A stretch of 64,000 bases of DNA. Origin: DB1 sp049323655 (GTDB lineage Bacteria > Desulfobacterota > Desulfobulbia > Desulfobulbales > SURF-16). Below, one piece after another: positions 38,390-46,510 of this stretch. The stretch covers positions 1-64,000 of the forward strand of contig JBMONO010000050.1 of assembly GCA_049323655.1 (NCBI GenBank). The letters are read 5' to 3'. Both the position numbers and the translations under genes were made by a program. Position 1 is the first letter of the stretch. The number at the start of each line of letters is the position of its first letter. A model generated the notes under the pieces. It was not told the DNA's origin. It searched no databases and saw only the letters and a list, made by a program, of their open reading frames with translations.

Positions 38390-38718
38390 TATCGCTCCTT
38401 ATGCATGGAAAACAATATATAAATAGTGTGAATATGGGAACTGCGCAGAATTCAAGGGCCGTCAGGAAAGAAGCATCGACTTTATCGTCTCACGCACCGG
38501 ATCATTACGCCTTTCGAGGCTGAGACAGACGACTGTTCACAAAGACAACGGCGTACTGCGGGGCTGCCTGGGGAAGGCAGAAAGACAGTGCAAAACTGAA
38601 CGAAATATCATAGTGGACTCGATCCGGTTTTGCAAGATATTTGTGGCTTTTTTTCCCGAACAACACCCAAAGAAAAGTTCGGATTACAAGCACTTAGGTA
38701 ATACTACCTAAACAGCGA
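38390..38718. promoter_or_regulatory. Upstream region of the Wood-Ljungdahl operon
   Basis: This 329-bp non-coding stretch separates pilB's 3' end from the folD start. Near folD (38405-38440) the minus strand is AT-rich and contains TATATATTG, a plausible -10 region. At 38694-38711 there is a perfect 18-bp dyad, TTAGGTA-ATAC-TACCTAA, just after pilB. It could be an operator or a weak terminator. A second dyad CCGAAC/GTTCGG lies at 38656-38682. No gene is supported here. Confidence 0.4.
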
Positions 38719-40932
38719 TCACCTGTTTCGACTCTCGGCCAGTTTGACAATGATATCGTTGGCCTGCCCGAGCCGGGTAACAAGGGTTTTAAAGAAATGC
38801 TTGGCGACATTGGGATGTTTTTCAATTATTTCCATAATTTTGTCGCCGGGAAAACGTTTGATGGTCGATCGCCCTTTGGACATGATGGTGGCCGAACGGA
38901 CAACGCCGGAGATGGCGGACATCTCGCCGAAGTACTCGTTGGGCTCAGTAATCTCGGCAATCTTCTTGCCGTCTTTCACCACCATCAGGGCGCCCTGGAT
39001 GAGCTGAAAAAAATCGATATCACTGTTGCCCTGGCGGATGATGACATCACCATCCTCATAACGCTCGATATCCGGGTTGACCAGATAGGCGGGCAGGCTT
39101 TCCTCGGTGACCACCGTCTTCTTCAGCACCTCGTCGAGGCTGGTGACTCCCTGGATCGCCTTGAGAATGGCGGCATTGCGCAGCGGCACCATGCCCTCCT
39201 GGATCGCCACCTTGCGGAGCTGGTCCTCCGGTACCTCGGCGCTGATCGCCTTGGCCACTTCGTCGGTGACCTCCATCAGCTCGAAAAAACCGACCCTGCC
39301 CTTATAGCCGCCGCCGCGGCAGACCGGACACCCCTTCGGTCCCCACAAACTGGTGAGTTCGGCCAACTGGCTTTCCTTAAAGCCGATGCTGAGCAGCTCC
39401 TTAGCCGGCGGCAGGGGGATTTCCATCTTACATTCCGAACACAGGCGCCGACCGAGGCGCTGGGACTGGACCATGGTGATGGCCGAGGCCAGCATGTAGG
39501 GAGGGATACCGATATCGACGAGACGGCCGATGGTGGCGGCGCAATCGTTGGTGTGGAGGGTGGAAAAAACGAGATGACCGGTCATCGCCGCCTTAATGGC
39601 GATTTCGGCGGTTTCCATGTCGCGGATCTCTCCAACCATGATAATGTCAGGATCCTGGCGGAGAAAGGCCTTAAGCGCCGCGGCAAAGGTCATACCCACC
39701 TCCTGATGGACGTTGACCTGATTGATACCCTTGAAGTTGAACTCGACCGGATCCTCGGCGGTGAGAATCTTGGTGTCCTCGTTATTGAGCGAGTTCAGAG
39801 CGGAATAGAGGGTAACCGTCTTGCCGCTGCCGGTTGGACCGGTGACCAGCAGCAGACCCTGTGGTCGATGCAGGCAGCGTTTCAATCGCTCGAACACCTC
39901 AGGCTCAAAGCCGAGCTTGGTCAGGTCGACATTAAGCGAACTCTTGTCGAGAATGCGGAGAACGATACTTTCACCGAACAGGGTCGGCAGGGTGGAGACA
40001 CGGAAATCGACGACCTTGTTGCGACCCAAGCGCATCTTAATCCTGCCGTCCTGGGGCACACGGCGTTCGGTGATATCTAGACTGGCGAGAATTTTCACCC
40101 GCGAGTTGAGGGCGTTCTTGATGGAAAGCGGCAGATTCATCGACTTGTAGAGAGAACCGTCAAGACGGTAGCGCACCTGCAAGGATTTTTCGTAGGGCTC
40201 AATGTGAATATCGCTGACCCCGTCCTTGACCGCCTTCATCAGAATACCGTTGACCAGCTTGATGATCGGCGCGTCCGAGGCGGAAAACTCCTCGGCTGTG
40301 CTCCCTTCATCCTCGATGGCCATCTCCTCGGCCGCCTCCGAGGCGAGCGAGCCGAAGTCGTCGATACTGGCGACATCCTCTTCCTCTTCGACTTCCTCAA
40401 CCGAACCGAGCAACTCGCGGTACTGCTCATCGGTAATCCTGTAATACTTCTTGTAGGCCTCAAAAATATCCTTTTCCGTAGACACACAGACCGAAAGGAC
40501 CATCTTCACCTCGGCCTGCAACTCCTCCACCGCGCTGGTATCGGTGGGTTCGGCCATGGTGATCTGCAGAGTCTTGCCGGTCATGCGCAGCGGCAGGGCG
40601 CAGTACTTCTTCACCACATCAAAGGGGATAATCTTGAAAACTTCGGGATTAGGGGGCTCCTTCTTGATGTCCACCGGCGGGAAGTTGTGCAGTCGGCTCA
40701 GGACGTTGAGGATGGTGGTCTCCTCGATGTGGCCGAGTTTGATGAGGATGCTGCCGAGCCGCTGTCCGGTCTTTTTCTGGATGGCCAGCGCCTCTTCAAG
40801 CTGGCTGGTAAGGATATGCCCCTCCTTGCGCAGCACCTCGCCGATTTTAACCTTGCCGGCGCCGGACTGATCCTTGACCGTGGCTCGCAGGGCCGATTTT
40901 TTATCAGGAATATTCTTAGCTGGCAGTACCAT
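38719..40932 (-). CDS. PilB/GspE-type ATPase with C-terminal cyclic-nucleotide-binding domain
   Basis: A 737-residue secretion/pilus-extension ATPase. Residues 20-160 form an MshEN-like N-terminal domain (GEVLRKEGHILTSQLEEALA), a fold that in MshE binds c-di-GMP. The catalytic core has the Asp box (GVSDIHIEPYEKS), Walker A GPTGSGKT at 355-362, Walker B IIMVGEIRD, the His box STLHTNDCAATIGRLVDIG and a zinc tetra-Cys site (CSECKMEI...GCPVCRGGG). Residues about 610-735 add a CNB domain (YEDGDVIIRQGNSDIDFFQL, phosphate cassette FGEMSAISGVVRSATI). Standard PilB ends near residue 570. No other pilus genes are adjacent, so the system it drives is unknown. Confidence 0.9.
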   Translation of the reverse strand: MVLPAKNIPDKKSALRATVKDQSGAGKVKIGEVLRKEGHILTSQLEEALAIQKKTGQRLGSILIKLGHIEETTILNVLSRLHNFPPVDIKKEPPNPEVFKIIPFDVVKKYCALPLRMTGKTLQITMAEPTDTSAVEELQAEVKMVLSVCVSTEKDIFEAYKKYYRITDEQYRELLGSVEEVEEEEDVASIDDFGSLASEAAEEMAIEDEGSTAEEFSASDAPIIKLVNGILMKAVKDGVSDIHIEPYEKSLQVRYRLDGSLYKSMNLPLSIKNALNSRVKILASLDITERRVPQDGRIKMRLGRNKVVDFRVSTLPTLFGESIVLRILDKSSLNVDLTKLGFEPEVFERLKRCLHRPQGLLLVTGPTGSGKTVTLYSALNSLNNEDTKILTAEDPVEFNFKGINQVNVHQEVGMTFAAALKAFLRQDPDIIMVGEIRDMETAEIAIKAAMTGHLVFSTLHTNDCAATIGRLVDIGIPPYMLASAITMVQSQRLGRRLCSECKMEIPLPPAKELLSIGFKESQLAELTSLWGPKGCPVCRGGGYKGRVGFFELMEVTDEVAKAISAEVPEDQLRKVAIQEGMVPLRNAAILKAIQGVTSLDEVLKKTVVTEESLPAYLVNPDIERYEDGDVIIRQGNSDIDFFQLIQGALMVVKDGKKIAEITEPNEYFGEMSAISGVVRSATIMSKGRSTIKRFPGDKIMEIIEKHPNVAKHFFKTLVTRLGQANDIIVKLAESRNR

Positions 40933-41040
40933 ACAACCCAGAAATACCGTCTGAAAGGAATGAGATTATGCAGAATGTTTCTCAATCTTAGTGCATTCTC
41001 ATTGGGAACTCAACTCTTTCAATTCCTGGCAGGGAAATAA

Positions 41041-41087
41041 AAAAAGGGTGTTGTTCCGCCGGGGACAACCCAACAGAAAACACCCTT
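41041..41087 (-). terminator. Rho-independent terminator of fhs
   Basis: On the minus strand AAGGGTGTT pairs with AACACCCTT around an inner GTTG/CAAC structure, followed at once by a run of T. It lies 24 bp after the fhs stop and before pilB, so fhs is probably monocistronic. Confidence 0.8.
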
Positions 41088-41110
41088 GACAGGCAGAAAA
41101 ACAGTAATGG

Positions 41111-42874
41111 TTAGAACACGCCCTTCACCTTGCCGGTCTCCACGTCAACATCGATGCGGCGGTAGGCCGGATCCGAGGCGGTACCCGGCATCAGGGTGAT
41201 GGCGCCGGCCACCGGTACGACAAAGCCCGCGCCCTTGTAGGTGAGAATGTCGCGGATCGGCAGGGTCCAGCCGGTGGGCACCCCCTTGAGCGAGGGATCG
41301 TGGGAGAGGGAGAGATGGCTTTTTACCATGCAGGTACCCATCTCCTTCATCTCAGGGTCCTTCTCCATCCGTTTCAGCTTGGCCGCAGCCTCGGGAGAGT
41401 AGCTGACGCCATCGGCGCCGTATACCTCTTTGGCGATGAGTTCGATGCGCTTCTCCAGCGAGGTTTCCAGATCATAGAGGAAGCGAAAATCGTTTTTCTC
41501 CTCGCAGGCATCGACCACCGCGTCGGCAAACTCGAGCGCCCCATCGCCACCGTACTGCCAGTGTTTGGAGACCGCGACACGGGCGCCGGCCGCTTCACAG
41601 AGACGGCGCACCGCCTTGATCTCGTTGTCGGTGTCGGTATAGAAGGCATTGATGCAGACAACCGGGTTGATGCCGGCCTTCTTGACCGTGGCGATGTGAT
41701 GCAGGAGGTTCTTGGTGCCCTCTTCCACCCAGCCGACGTTCTCCTTCTTGTACTCTTCGGGCATCGGCTTGCCGGGCACGGGGATGGGGGCGCCGCCGTG
41801 GCACTTGAGGGCCCGAATGGTGGCAACGACAACGGCGCAGTGGGGCTTGAGGCCGGAGTAGCGGCACTTGAGGTTCCAGAACTTTTCAAAGCCGATGTCA
41901 GCGCCGAAACCGGATTCGGTGACGTTGTAGTCAGCAAGCTTCAGGGCCACCCGATCGGCGATGACCGAACTCTGACCGATGGCGATGTTGGCAAACGGGC
42001 CGGCGTGAACGATGACCGGCTGACCCTCGATGGTCTGCAACAGGTTGGGGTTCAGGGCCTCCACCATCCAGGCGGTCATGGCGCCGGCCACGTCGAGGTC
42101 GGAGGTGGTGATGGGCCGATCCTGCTTGTCGTAAGCGACAACGATCTTGCCGATGCGCTCGCGCATATCCTTAAGATCTTTGGCCACCGAGAGAATCGCC
42201 ATGATCTCGGAGGAGACGGCGATGCCGAACTTGGACTGCATGGTGAAGCCGTCCATGGGGCCGCCGAGGCCGATGGTGATATTGCGCAGGGCCTGGGCGC
42301 AGAAGTCGATGATCCAGCCGAACTCCACCTTTTTGGGATGAATGTCAAGTCTGCGGAGATTACGTTTGGCGAGCTGCTCATTGGTGTAGTTCGCCTCATG
42401 CTGCATACGGGAGGTCAGGGCCACCATACCGAGATTATGCGCGTTCATGATGGCATTGATGTCGCCGGTCAGTCCGAGCGAAAACGGGGTGAGCGGAATA
42501 CACTGAGCCAGACCGCCGCCGGCTGCCGACCCTTTGATGTTCATGGTCGGACCGCCGGACGGCTGGCGGATGGCGCCGATGACGCTCTTGTTCCGCTTTC
42601 CGAGGCCCTCGACCAGGCCCATGGCGCAGGTGGACTTACCCTCGCCCAGCGGGGTCGGGGTAATGGCGGTCACATCAACGTACTTGCCGTCCGGCCGGTC
42701 CTTGAGGCGCTCGAGAATCTTGCGGTAATCAAGTTTTGCCACATAATGACCGTGAGGCAGCAGCTCTTCCTTGTCGAGCCCGAGCTGTTCGGCAAGCTGA
42801 TAGACCGTTTTCATGCTTTTTTCCGCGTCTTCAGCAATTTCCCAGTCAGCGTGCTTGGTGGGATCAAGAACCAT
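41111..42874 (-). CDS. fhs: Formate-tetrahydrofolate ligase
   Basis: A 587-residue ATP-dependent formyl-tetrahydrofolate synthetase, the step between formate dehydrogenase and FolD in the methyl branch. Motifs: the ATP loop TPTPLGEGKSTCAMGLVEGL, RQPSGGPTMNIKGSAAGGG, the folate/formate region MNAHNLGMVALTSRMQHEAN and the C-terminal GFVVPVAGAITLMPGT. Normal homologues are about 555-590 residues. AAGGAGGAAGG precedes the ATG. It lies 2.7 kb upstream of the main operon in the same direction, separated by pilB and its own terminator, so it is transcribed separately. Confidence 0.97.
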   Translation of the reverse strand: MVLDPTKHADWEIAEDAEKSMKTVYQLAEQLGLDKEELLPHGHYVAKLDYRKILERLKDRPDGKYVDVTAITPTPLGEGKSTCAMGLVEGLGKRNKSVIGAIRQPSGGPTMNIKGSAAGGGLAQCIPLTPFSLGLTGDINAIMNAHNLGMVALTSRMQHEANYTNEQLAKRNLRRLDIHPKKVEFGWIIDFCAQALRNITIGLGGPMDGFTMQSKFGIAVSSEIMAILSVAKDLKDMRERIGKIVVAYDKQDRPITTSDLDVAGAMTAWMVEALNPNLLQTIEGQPVIVHAGPFANIAIGQSSVIADRVALKLADYNVTESGFGADIGFEKFWNLKCRYSGLKPHCAVVVATIRALKCHGGAPIPVPGKPMPEEYKKENVGWVEEGTKNLLHHIATVKKAGINPVVCINAFYTDTDNEIKAVRRLCEAAGARVAVSKHWQYGGDGALEFADAVVDACEEKNDFRFLYDLETSLEKRIELIAKEVYGADGVSYSPEAAAKLKRMEKDPEMKEMGTCMVKSHLSLSHDPSLKGVPTGWTLPIRDILTYKGAGFVVPVAGAITLMPGTASDPAYRRIDVDVETGKVKGVF

Positions 42875-43125
42875 TCCTTCCTCCTTCGTTGTTGTCGGTT
42901 TTTATTGGGGTAGAGTGAGAAAAATTGTCTATGCAGGCGCCGGGACGGCGGCGGGAACAGATAAGGCCGACCCGGGCGGTGATTTTCCTCGCGGGCCGCG
43001 TACCGGAACGGACGCGGTCCTGCTGGTACAACGAGGCAATGGAAATACGGCGCGATTGTGAGGCAGGAGAGAAAAATCTCCTGTCATTACCCTGTTTACA
43101 AAAAGAACACAATCGGCAGAACTAC

Positions 43126-44079
43126 TTATTTTTCAACAGTCAGGTGACCAAAGACCGATGAAAAGAGACCACGGAAATCCTCGAGCAGCGGCACCATCAC
43201 TTCCCGCATGGACGGATCGGCCCCTTTGGAGGTGCGCAGCTTGAACATGTGCAACCACTGGAGCAGATTGGCATAGACGATAAGCTCGGTCTTACACGAG
43301 TTGGGCAGCACAGTGCGGGCTGCCTGGGGAGTGGATGTCTCCAGCAGGCGGAGATAGATCTGTTCCGCCTGTGCCATGGCCTGCTCCCAGATCGCATACT
43401 CCTCGCTGCCCTCCGGATAGAAGAGCGGCCTGATAAAGGTAACCTGGTTGCCGAACTTGCTGTCGCTGTAGCGACAGTAGCGCTGGCTCTCCTGGAGAAA
43501 ACCGCAGGGCCGATGACGCACCATCTCATGGGTGACGGCCCGGTTGACGATGAATTTCACCGCGACAAAACGGTGCTTGGCGAGCAGATCGGCAGGCAGG
43601 GTGTCGATCTCGGCCAGCGGCACCTTCTTCACCCGCACCCCCTCCTGGGGCAGCAGACCGCGGCGGGGCAGGATGTCCTCGAAAAAAAGGGGGTGACGCG
43701 CAGCCAGACAGTGGATCATCCCTTTGACGATCTTCAGGGTGCCGTTTGCCAGAAACAGCTCACGAAAGGCTCGTACCGACGCGGTGACCAGCAGTATCTT
43801 TTTCTCCGGCCGGTCGATCTGCAGATACTTGGGCAGCACCGCAAAAAGCTGGGCGATAAGGGCATCGACGTCCACCTCGACCTGGAGGGTGACCACCGCC
43901 ATCTCCGCCACCGAGTTGTGGCCGTGCTGCAGAATACGGCGAATAAAGGGCGGGGCCGAGTCGGCGCTGATCTTGTCTTCGCTCTTGTAGCAGAGACGGC
44001 CGCACATCTCGATGCGCACCGCCAGGCCCTGCCGGTCGAGGTCAGAGAGAATCTCATAGGAGGGGGAGATCACTTTCAT
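43126..44079 (-). CDS. thyX: Flavin-dependent thymidylate synthase
   Basis: A 317-residue ThyX-family enzyme that makes dTMP from dUMP using methylene-tetrahydrofolate and FAD. The ThyX motif RHR-x7-S is present (VRHRPCGFLQESQRYCRYSD), as is the C-terminal nucleotide region RTVLPNSCKTELIVYANL, which is close to the family's LPxxxxTxxxxxxN pattern. It is longer than the 220-250-residue norm, with an extra central stretch (HPLFFEDILPRRGLLPQE). It replaces ThyA in many anaerobes and uses the same folate pool as the Wood-Ljungdahl genes. Confidence 0.9.
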   Translation of the reverse strand: MKVISPSYEILSDLDRQGLAVRIEMCGRLCYKSEDKISADSAPPFIRRILQHGHNSVAEMAVVTLQVEVDVDALIAQLFAVLPKYLQIDRPEKKILLVTASVRAFRELFLANGTLKIVKGMIHCLAARHPLFFEDILPRRGLLPQEGVRVKKVPLAEIDTLPADLLAKHRFVAVKFIVNRAVTHEMVRHRPCGFLQESQRYCRYSDSKFGNQVTFIRPLFYPEGSEEYAIWEQAMAQAEQIYLRLLETSTPQAARTVLPNSCKTELIVYANLLQWLHMFKLRTSKGADPSMREVMVPLLEDFRGLFSSVFGHLTVEK

Positions 44080-44203
44080 AGGGGTTCAATCCTTCCTTTA
44101 CGGACGGGACATAACCACGGAGCGCGCAGAGAAAACAGGGATCGAATGTTTATCATGTAAGTTTTCTCAGTGAGCTCAGCGTACTCTGCGGTGAAGAAAA
44201 ATC

Positions 44204-44310
44204 GTAACTGTCCAGCAGCACCCCATCTGCGTTGTCATCGGCCTGCTCGTGTACCATCAGTACACTTCGCAGGCCTCTTCCTAGCATCTGGGGCACTGCT
44301 GAACAGTTAC
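44204..44310. repeat. Long imperfect palindrome
   Basis: A 107-bp intergenic palindrome between nifS and thyX. The outer arms GTAACTGT-x-CAGCAG-xx-CCCCA match the complement of the right end at 20 of the first 23 positions or so. Inner GGCCTGC/GCAGGCC and GTGTAC/GTACAC arms surround a short ATCA loop. The whole would fold as a long hairpin or cruciform. It looks like a dispersed REP/BIME- or MITE-like element. No transposase is present. Confidence 0.7.
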
Positions 44311-44371
44311 AGTTCCGTGGTTTTCGCTCATTTACGGCATCAAATTGGATAGTTACGAAAAATCGGTCTTT

Positions 44372-45553
44372 TCATCTGTTCTGCCAGAACGGCGACATCT
44401 CGCGCAGATTGGCGATGATGCCCGGCATCTTCTCTAGTACGAAGTCCACCTCGTCCTCGGTGTTATACACGCTCAAACTGAAGCGGATGGAACCATGCGC
44501 TGCGGTGAAGGGCACGCCCATGGCGCGCAGCACGTGGGATGGTTCGAGCGAGCCGGAGGTACAGGCGGAACCGGAGGAGGCGCAGATACCGTAGCGGTCC
44601 ATGTGAAGCAGAATCGCCTCCCCTTCCACATATTCGAAACTGACATTGCAGGTATTGGGTAACCGCTCGGTCTTATGCCCGTTCAAAAGGGAGTTGGGGA
44701 TTTTCGCCAGCAGGCCGTTTTCCAGCTTGTCGCGCAGTGCCTTGACCGTGGTGTTTTCCTTATTGATATGGCGACGGGCCAGCTCACAGGCCTTGCCGAG
44801 ACCGATGACCGAGGCGACATTTTCGGTGCCGCCCCGCCGGCCGTGTTCCTGATGGCCGCCGATAAGAAAAGGCATAAACGGGGTGCGTTTGCGCACATAG
44901 AGGACGCCGATCCCCTTTGGCGCATGGAGTTTGTGGCCGGAGATGGAGAGAAAATCAACCGGCACCTTGGCCATGTCGATGGGGATCTTGCCCACCGCCT
45001 GCACCGCATCGGTATGAAAGAGAATGCCGCGACTCTTGGCGATCTCGGCCATTTCCGCGATGGGAAAGATGACCCCGGTTTCGTTGTTGGCCCACATGAC
45101 GCTGACAATGGCCGTCTCGTCGGTCAAAGAGTCTTCATAGCGGCGCAGATCAATGGTGCCGTCGGACTCCACCGGCAGCTCGGTCACCCGGTGCTTGTGG
45201 CCGGTGAGCGAATCGAGGCTGCGGCACAGGTTTTTCACCGCCGGATGCTCGACCCGGGTGGTAACGATGTGCCGTTTTCCCGATTGGGACTGGAGGGCGG
45301 AGAGGATGGCGGTGGAGTCGCTCTCCGTGCCGCAACTGGTGAAGATGATCTCCTCAACGTCGGCGTTGATGATCGCCGCCACCTGTTCCCGGGCGTGGCG
45401 CAACGCCTTGCCGACCTGGCCGCCGAAGGTGTGCATGCTGGACGGATTGCCGTAGAGCTTCGAGAAATAGGGGAGCATCACCTCCAGCACCTCCGGGGCG
45501 ACCATGGTGGTGGCGTTGTTGTCCATGTAGATCACTCTTTCCGCGCCGCTCAT
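44372..45553 (-). CDS. nifS: Cysteine desulfurase NifS
   Basis: A 393-residue PLP enzyme that releases sulfur from cysteine for Fe-S cluster assembly. The N-terminus is typical (VIYMDNNATTMVAPEVLEVM), the PLP-Lys is in SISGHKLHAPKGIGVLYVR, and the persulfide Cys is in the loop ICASSGSACTSGSLEPSHVL. It overlaps the nifU stop codon by ATGA, so the two are translationally coupled. With no nif structural genes nearby and many Fe-S enzymes encoded in the window, it is most likely the general Fe-S system. A role supplying selenium from selenocysteine is conceivable. Confidence 0.95.
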   Translation of the reverse strand: MSGAERVIYMDNNATTMVAPEVLEVMLPYFSKLYGNPSSMHTFGGQVGKALRHAREQVAAIINADVEEIIFTSCGTESDSTAILSALQSQSGKRHIVTTRVEHPAVKNLCRSLDSLTGHKHRVTELPVESDGTIDLRRYEDSLTDETAIVSVMWANNETGVIFPIAEMAEIAKSRGILFHTDAVQAVGKIPIDMAKVPVDFLSISGHKLHAPKGIGVLYVRKRTPFMPFLIGGHQEHGRRGGTENVASVIGLGKACELARRHINKENTTVKALRDKLENGLLAKIPNSLLNGHKTERLPNTCNVSFEYVEGEAILLHMDRYGICASSGSACTSGSLEPSHVLRAMGVPFTAAHGSIRFSLSVYNTEDEVDFVLEKMPGIIANLREMSPFWQNR

Positions 45554-46392
45554 GCCCTGCCCTCCTCGACGACCAGGGTGTCCAGCACCTGTTCTCTCAG
45601 TTTCTTCTCGACATATTCCTTCAGGGTGGTCTGTGATTTCGCGCAGCTCGCGCAGGAGCCGCGCAGGGAAACGATGACGAAATCACCGTCCACATCAAGC
45701 AGTTCGATGTCGCCGCCGTCCTTCTTCAGGGCGGGCCGCACCTCGCGTTCGAGGACGTCCTCGATCATCTTGATCTTCTGGATGGTGGTCATCCGCTTCG
45801 GGCCACTCATCGGGATGATGCGCGGCTTGCCGGTTTTGCGCACCTCGTCGAGCAGTTCCTGGATGCGGTCTTCGCATTTGCCGCAGCCGCCGCCAGCCTT
45901 GGTGAAGTTGGTCACCTCCTCCACCGTGCGCAGATGGCTCTCCTCAATGGCGCGCCGGATCTCGACATCGGTCACCCCGAAACACTCGCAGACGATCTCG
46001 CCCTCGGCCGAGGGCAGGGCAACGCCGCGATAGTTGGCAATGGCCGCCTCCAGCGCCTCGCGGCCCATCACCGAGCAGTGCATCTTCTCCTTTGGCAGAC
46101 TGCCGAGATAGTTGGCGATATCCTCGTTGGTGACTTTCGCCGCCTCCTCCAGGGTCAGCCCCTTGATCATCTCGGTCAGGGCGGAGGAAGAGGCAATGGC
46201 GCTGGCGCAGCCAAAGGTCTTGAATTTCGCCTCGGCAATTTTTTCCTTTTTGTCATCGAGTTTGAAGGTCAGCTTCAGGGCGTCGCCGCAAGCCAGTGAG
46301 CCGACCTCGCCGACACCATCCGGGTTCTCCACCTCGCCGACGTTGCGCGGATTGAGAAAATGCTCTTTCACCTTATCCGTGTATTCCCACAT
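45550..46392 (-). CDS. nifU: Fe-S cluster assembly scaffold NifU
   Basis: A 280-residue scaffold of three domains. The N-terminal IscU-like domain has Cys35, Cys62 and Cys106 (SLACGDALK, FGCASAIASS, MHCSVMG). The central BFD-type [2Fe-2S] domain has CECFG (135, 137) and GGGCGKCED (170, 173). The C-terminal NifU/Nfu domain has RGSCASCAKS (Cys247, Cys250). This full three-domain form is typical of diazotrophs and epsilon-/delta-type bacteria. It is followed by the overlapping nifS, making one assembly operon. Confidence 0.96.
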   Translation of the reverse strand: MWEYTDKVKEHFLNPRNVGEVENPDGVGEVGSLACGDALKLTFKLDDKKEKIAEAKFKTFGCASAIASSSALTEMIKGLTLEEAAKVTNEDIANYLGSLPKEKMHCSVMGREALEAAIANYRGVALPSAEGEIVCECFGVTDVEIRRAIEESHLRTVEEVTNFTKAGGGCGKCEDRIQELLDEVRKTGKPRIIPMSGPKRMTTIQKIKMIEDVLEREVRPALKKDGGDIELLDVDGDFVIVSLRGSCASCAKSQTTLKEYVEKKLREQVLDTLVVEEGRA

Positions 46393-46510
46393 AATTGCAC
46401 GCTACCCCTTGAAAATATGTTAAAAAAGCCGCTCGTTGACCGATCCGGGAAAATACAGACAACCATAGTGATTTCACCGGCAAAAAGCAACAACAATATG
46501 GCCGCGCGGG

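Noticed and set aside
41041..41087. Riboswitch upstream of pilB
   Set aside because: The structure is a simple stem with a T-run directly after fhs; no conserved ligand-binding core (tetrahydrofolate, cobalamin, c-di-GMP) could be recognised here or elsewhere in the window.
44372..46392. nifU/nifS as evidence of nitrogen fixation
   Set aside because: No nifHDK or other nif genes are present; many anaerobes use NifUS for general Fe-S assembly.
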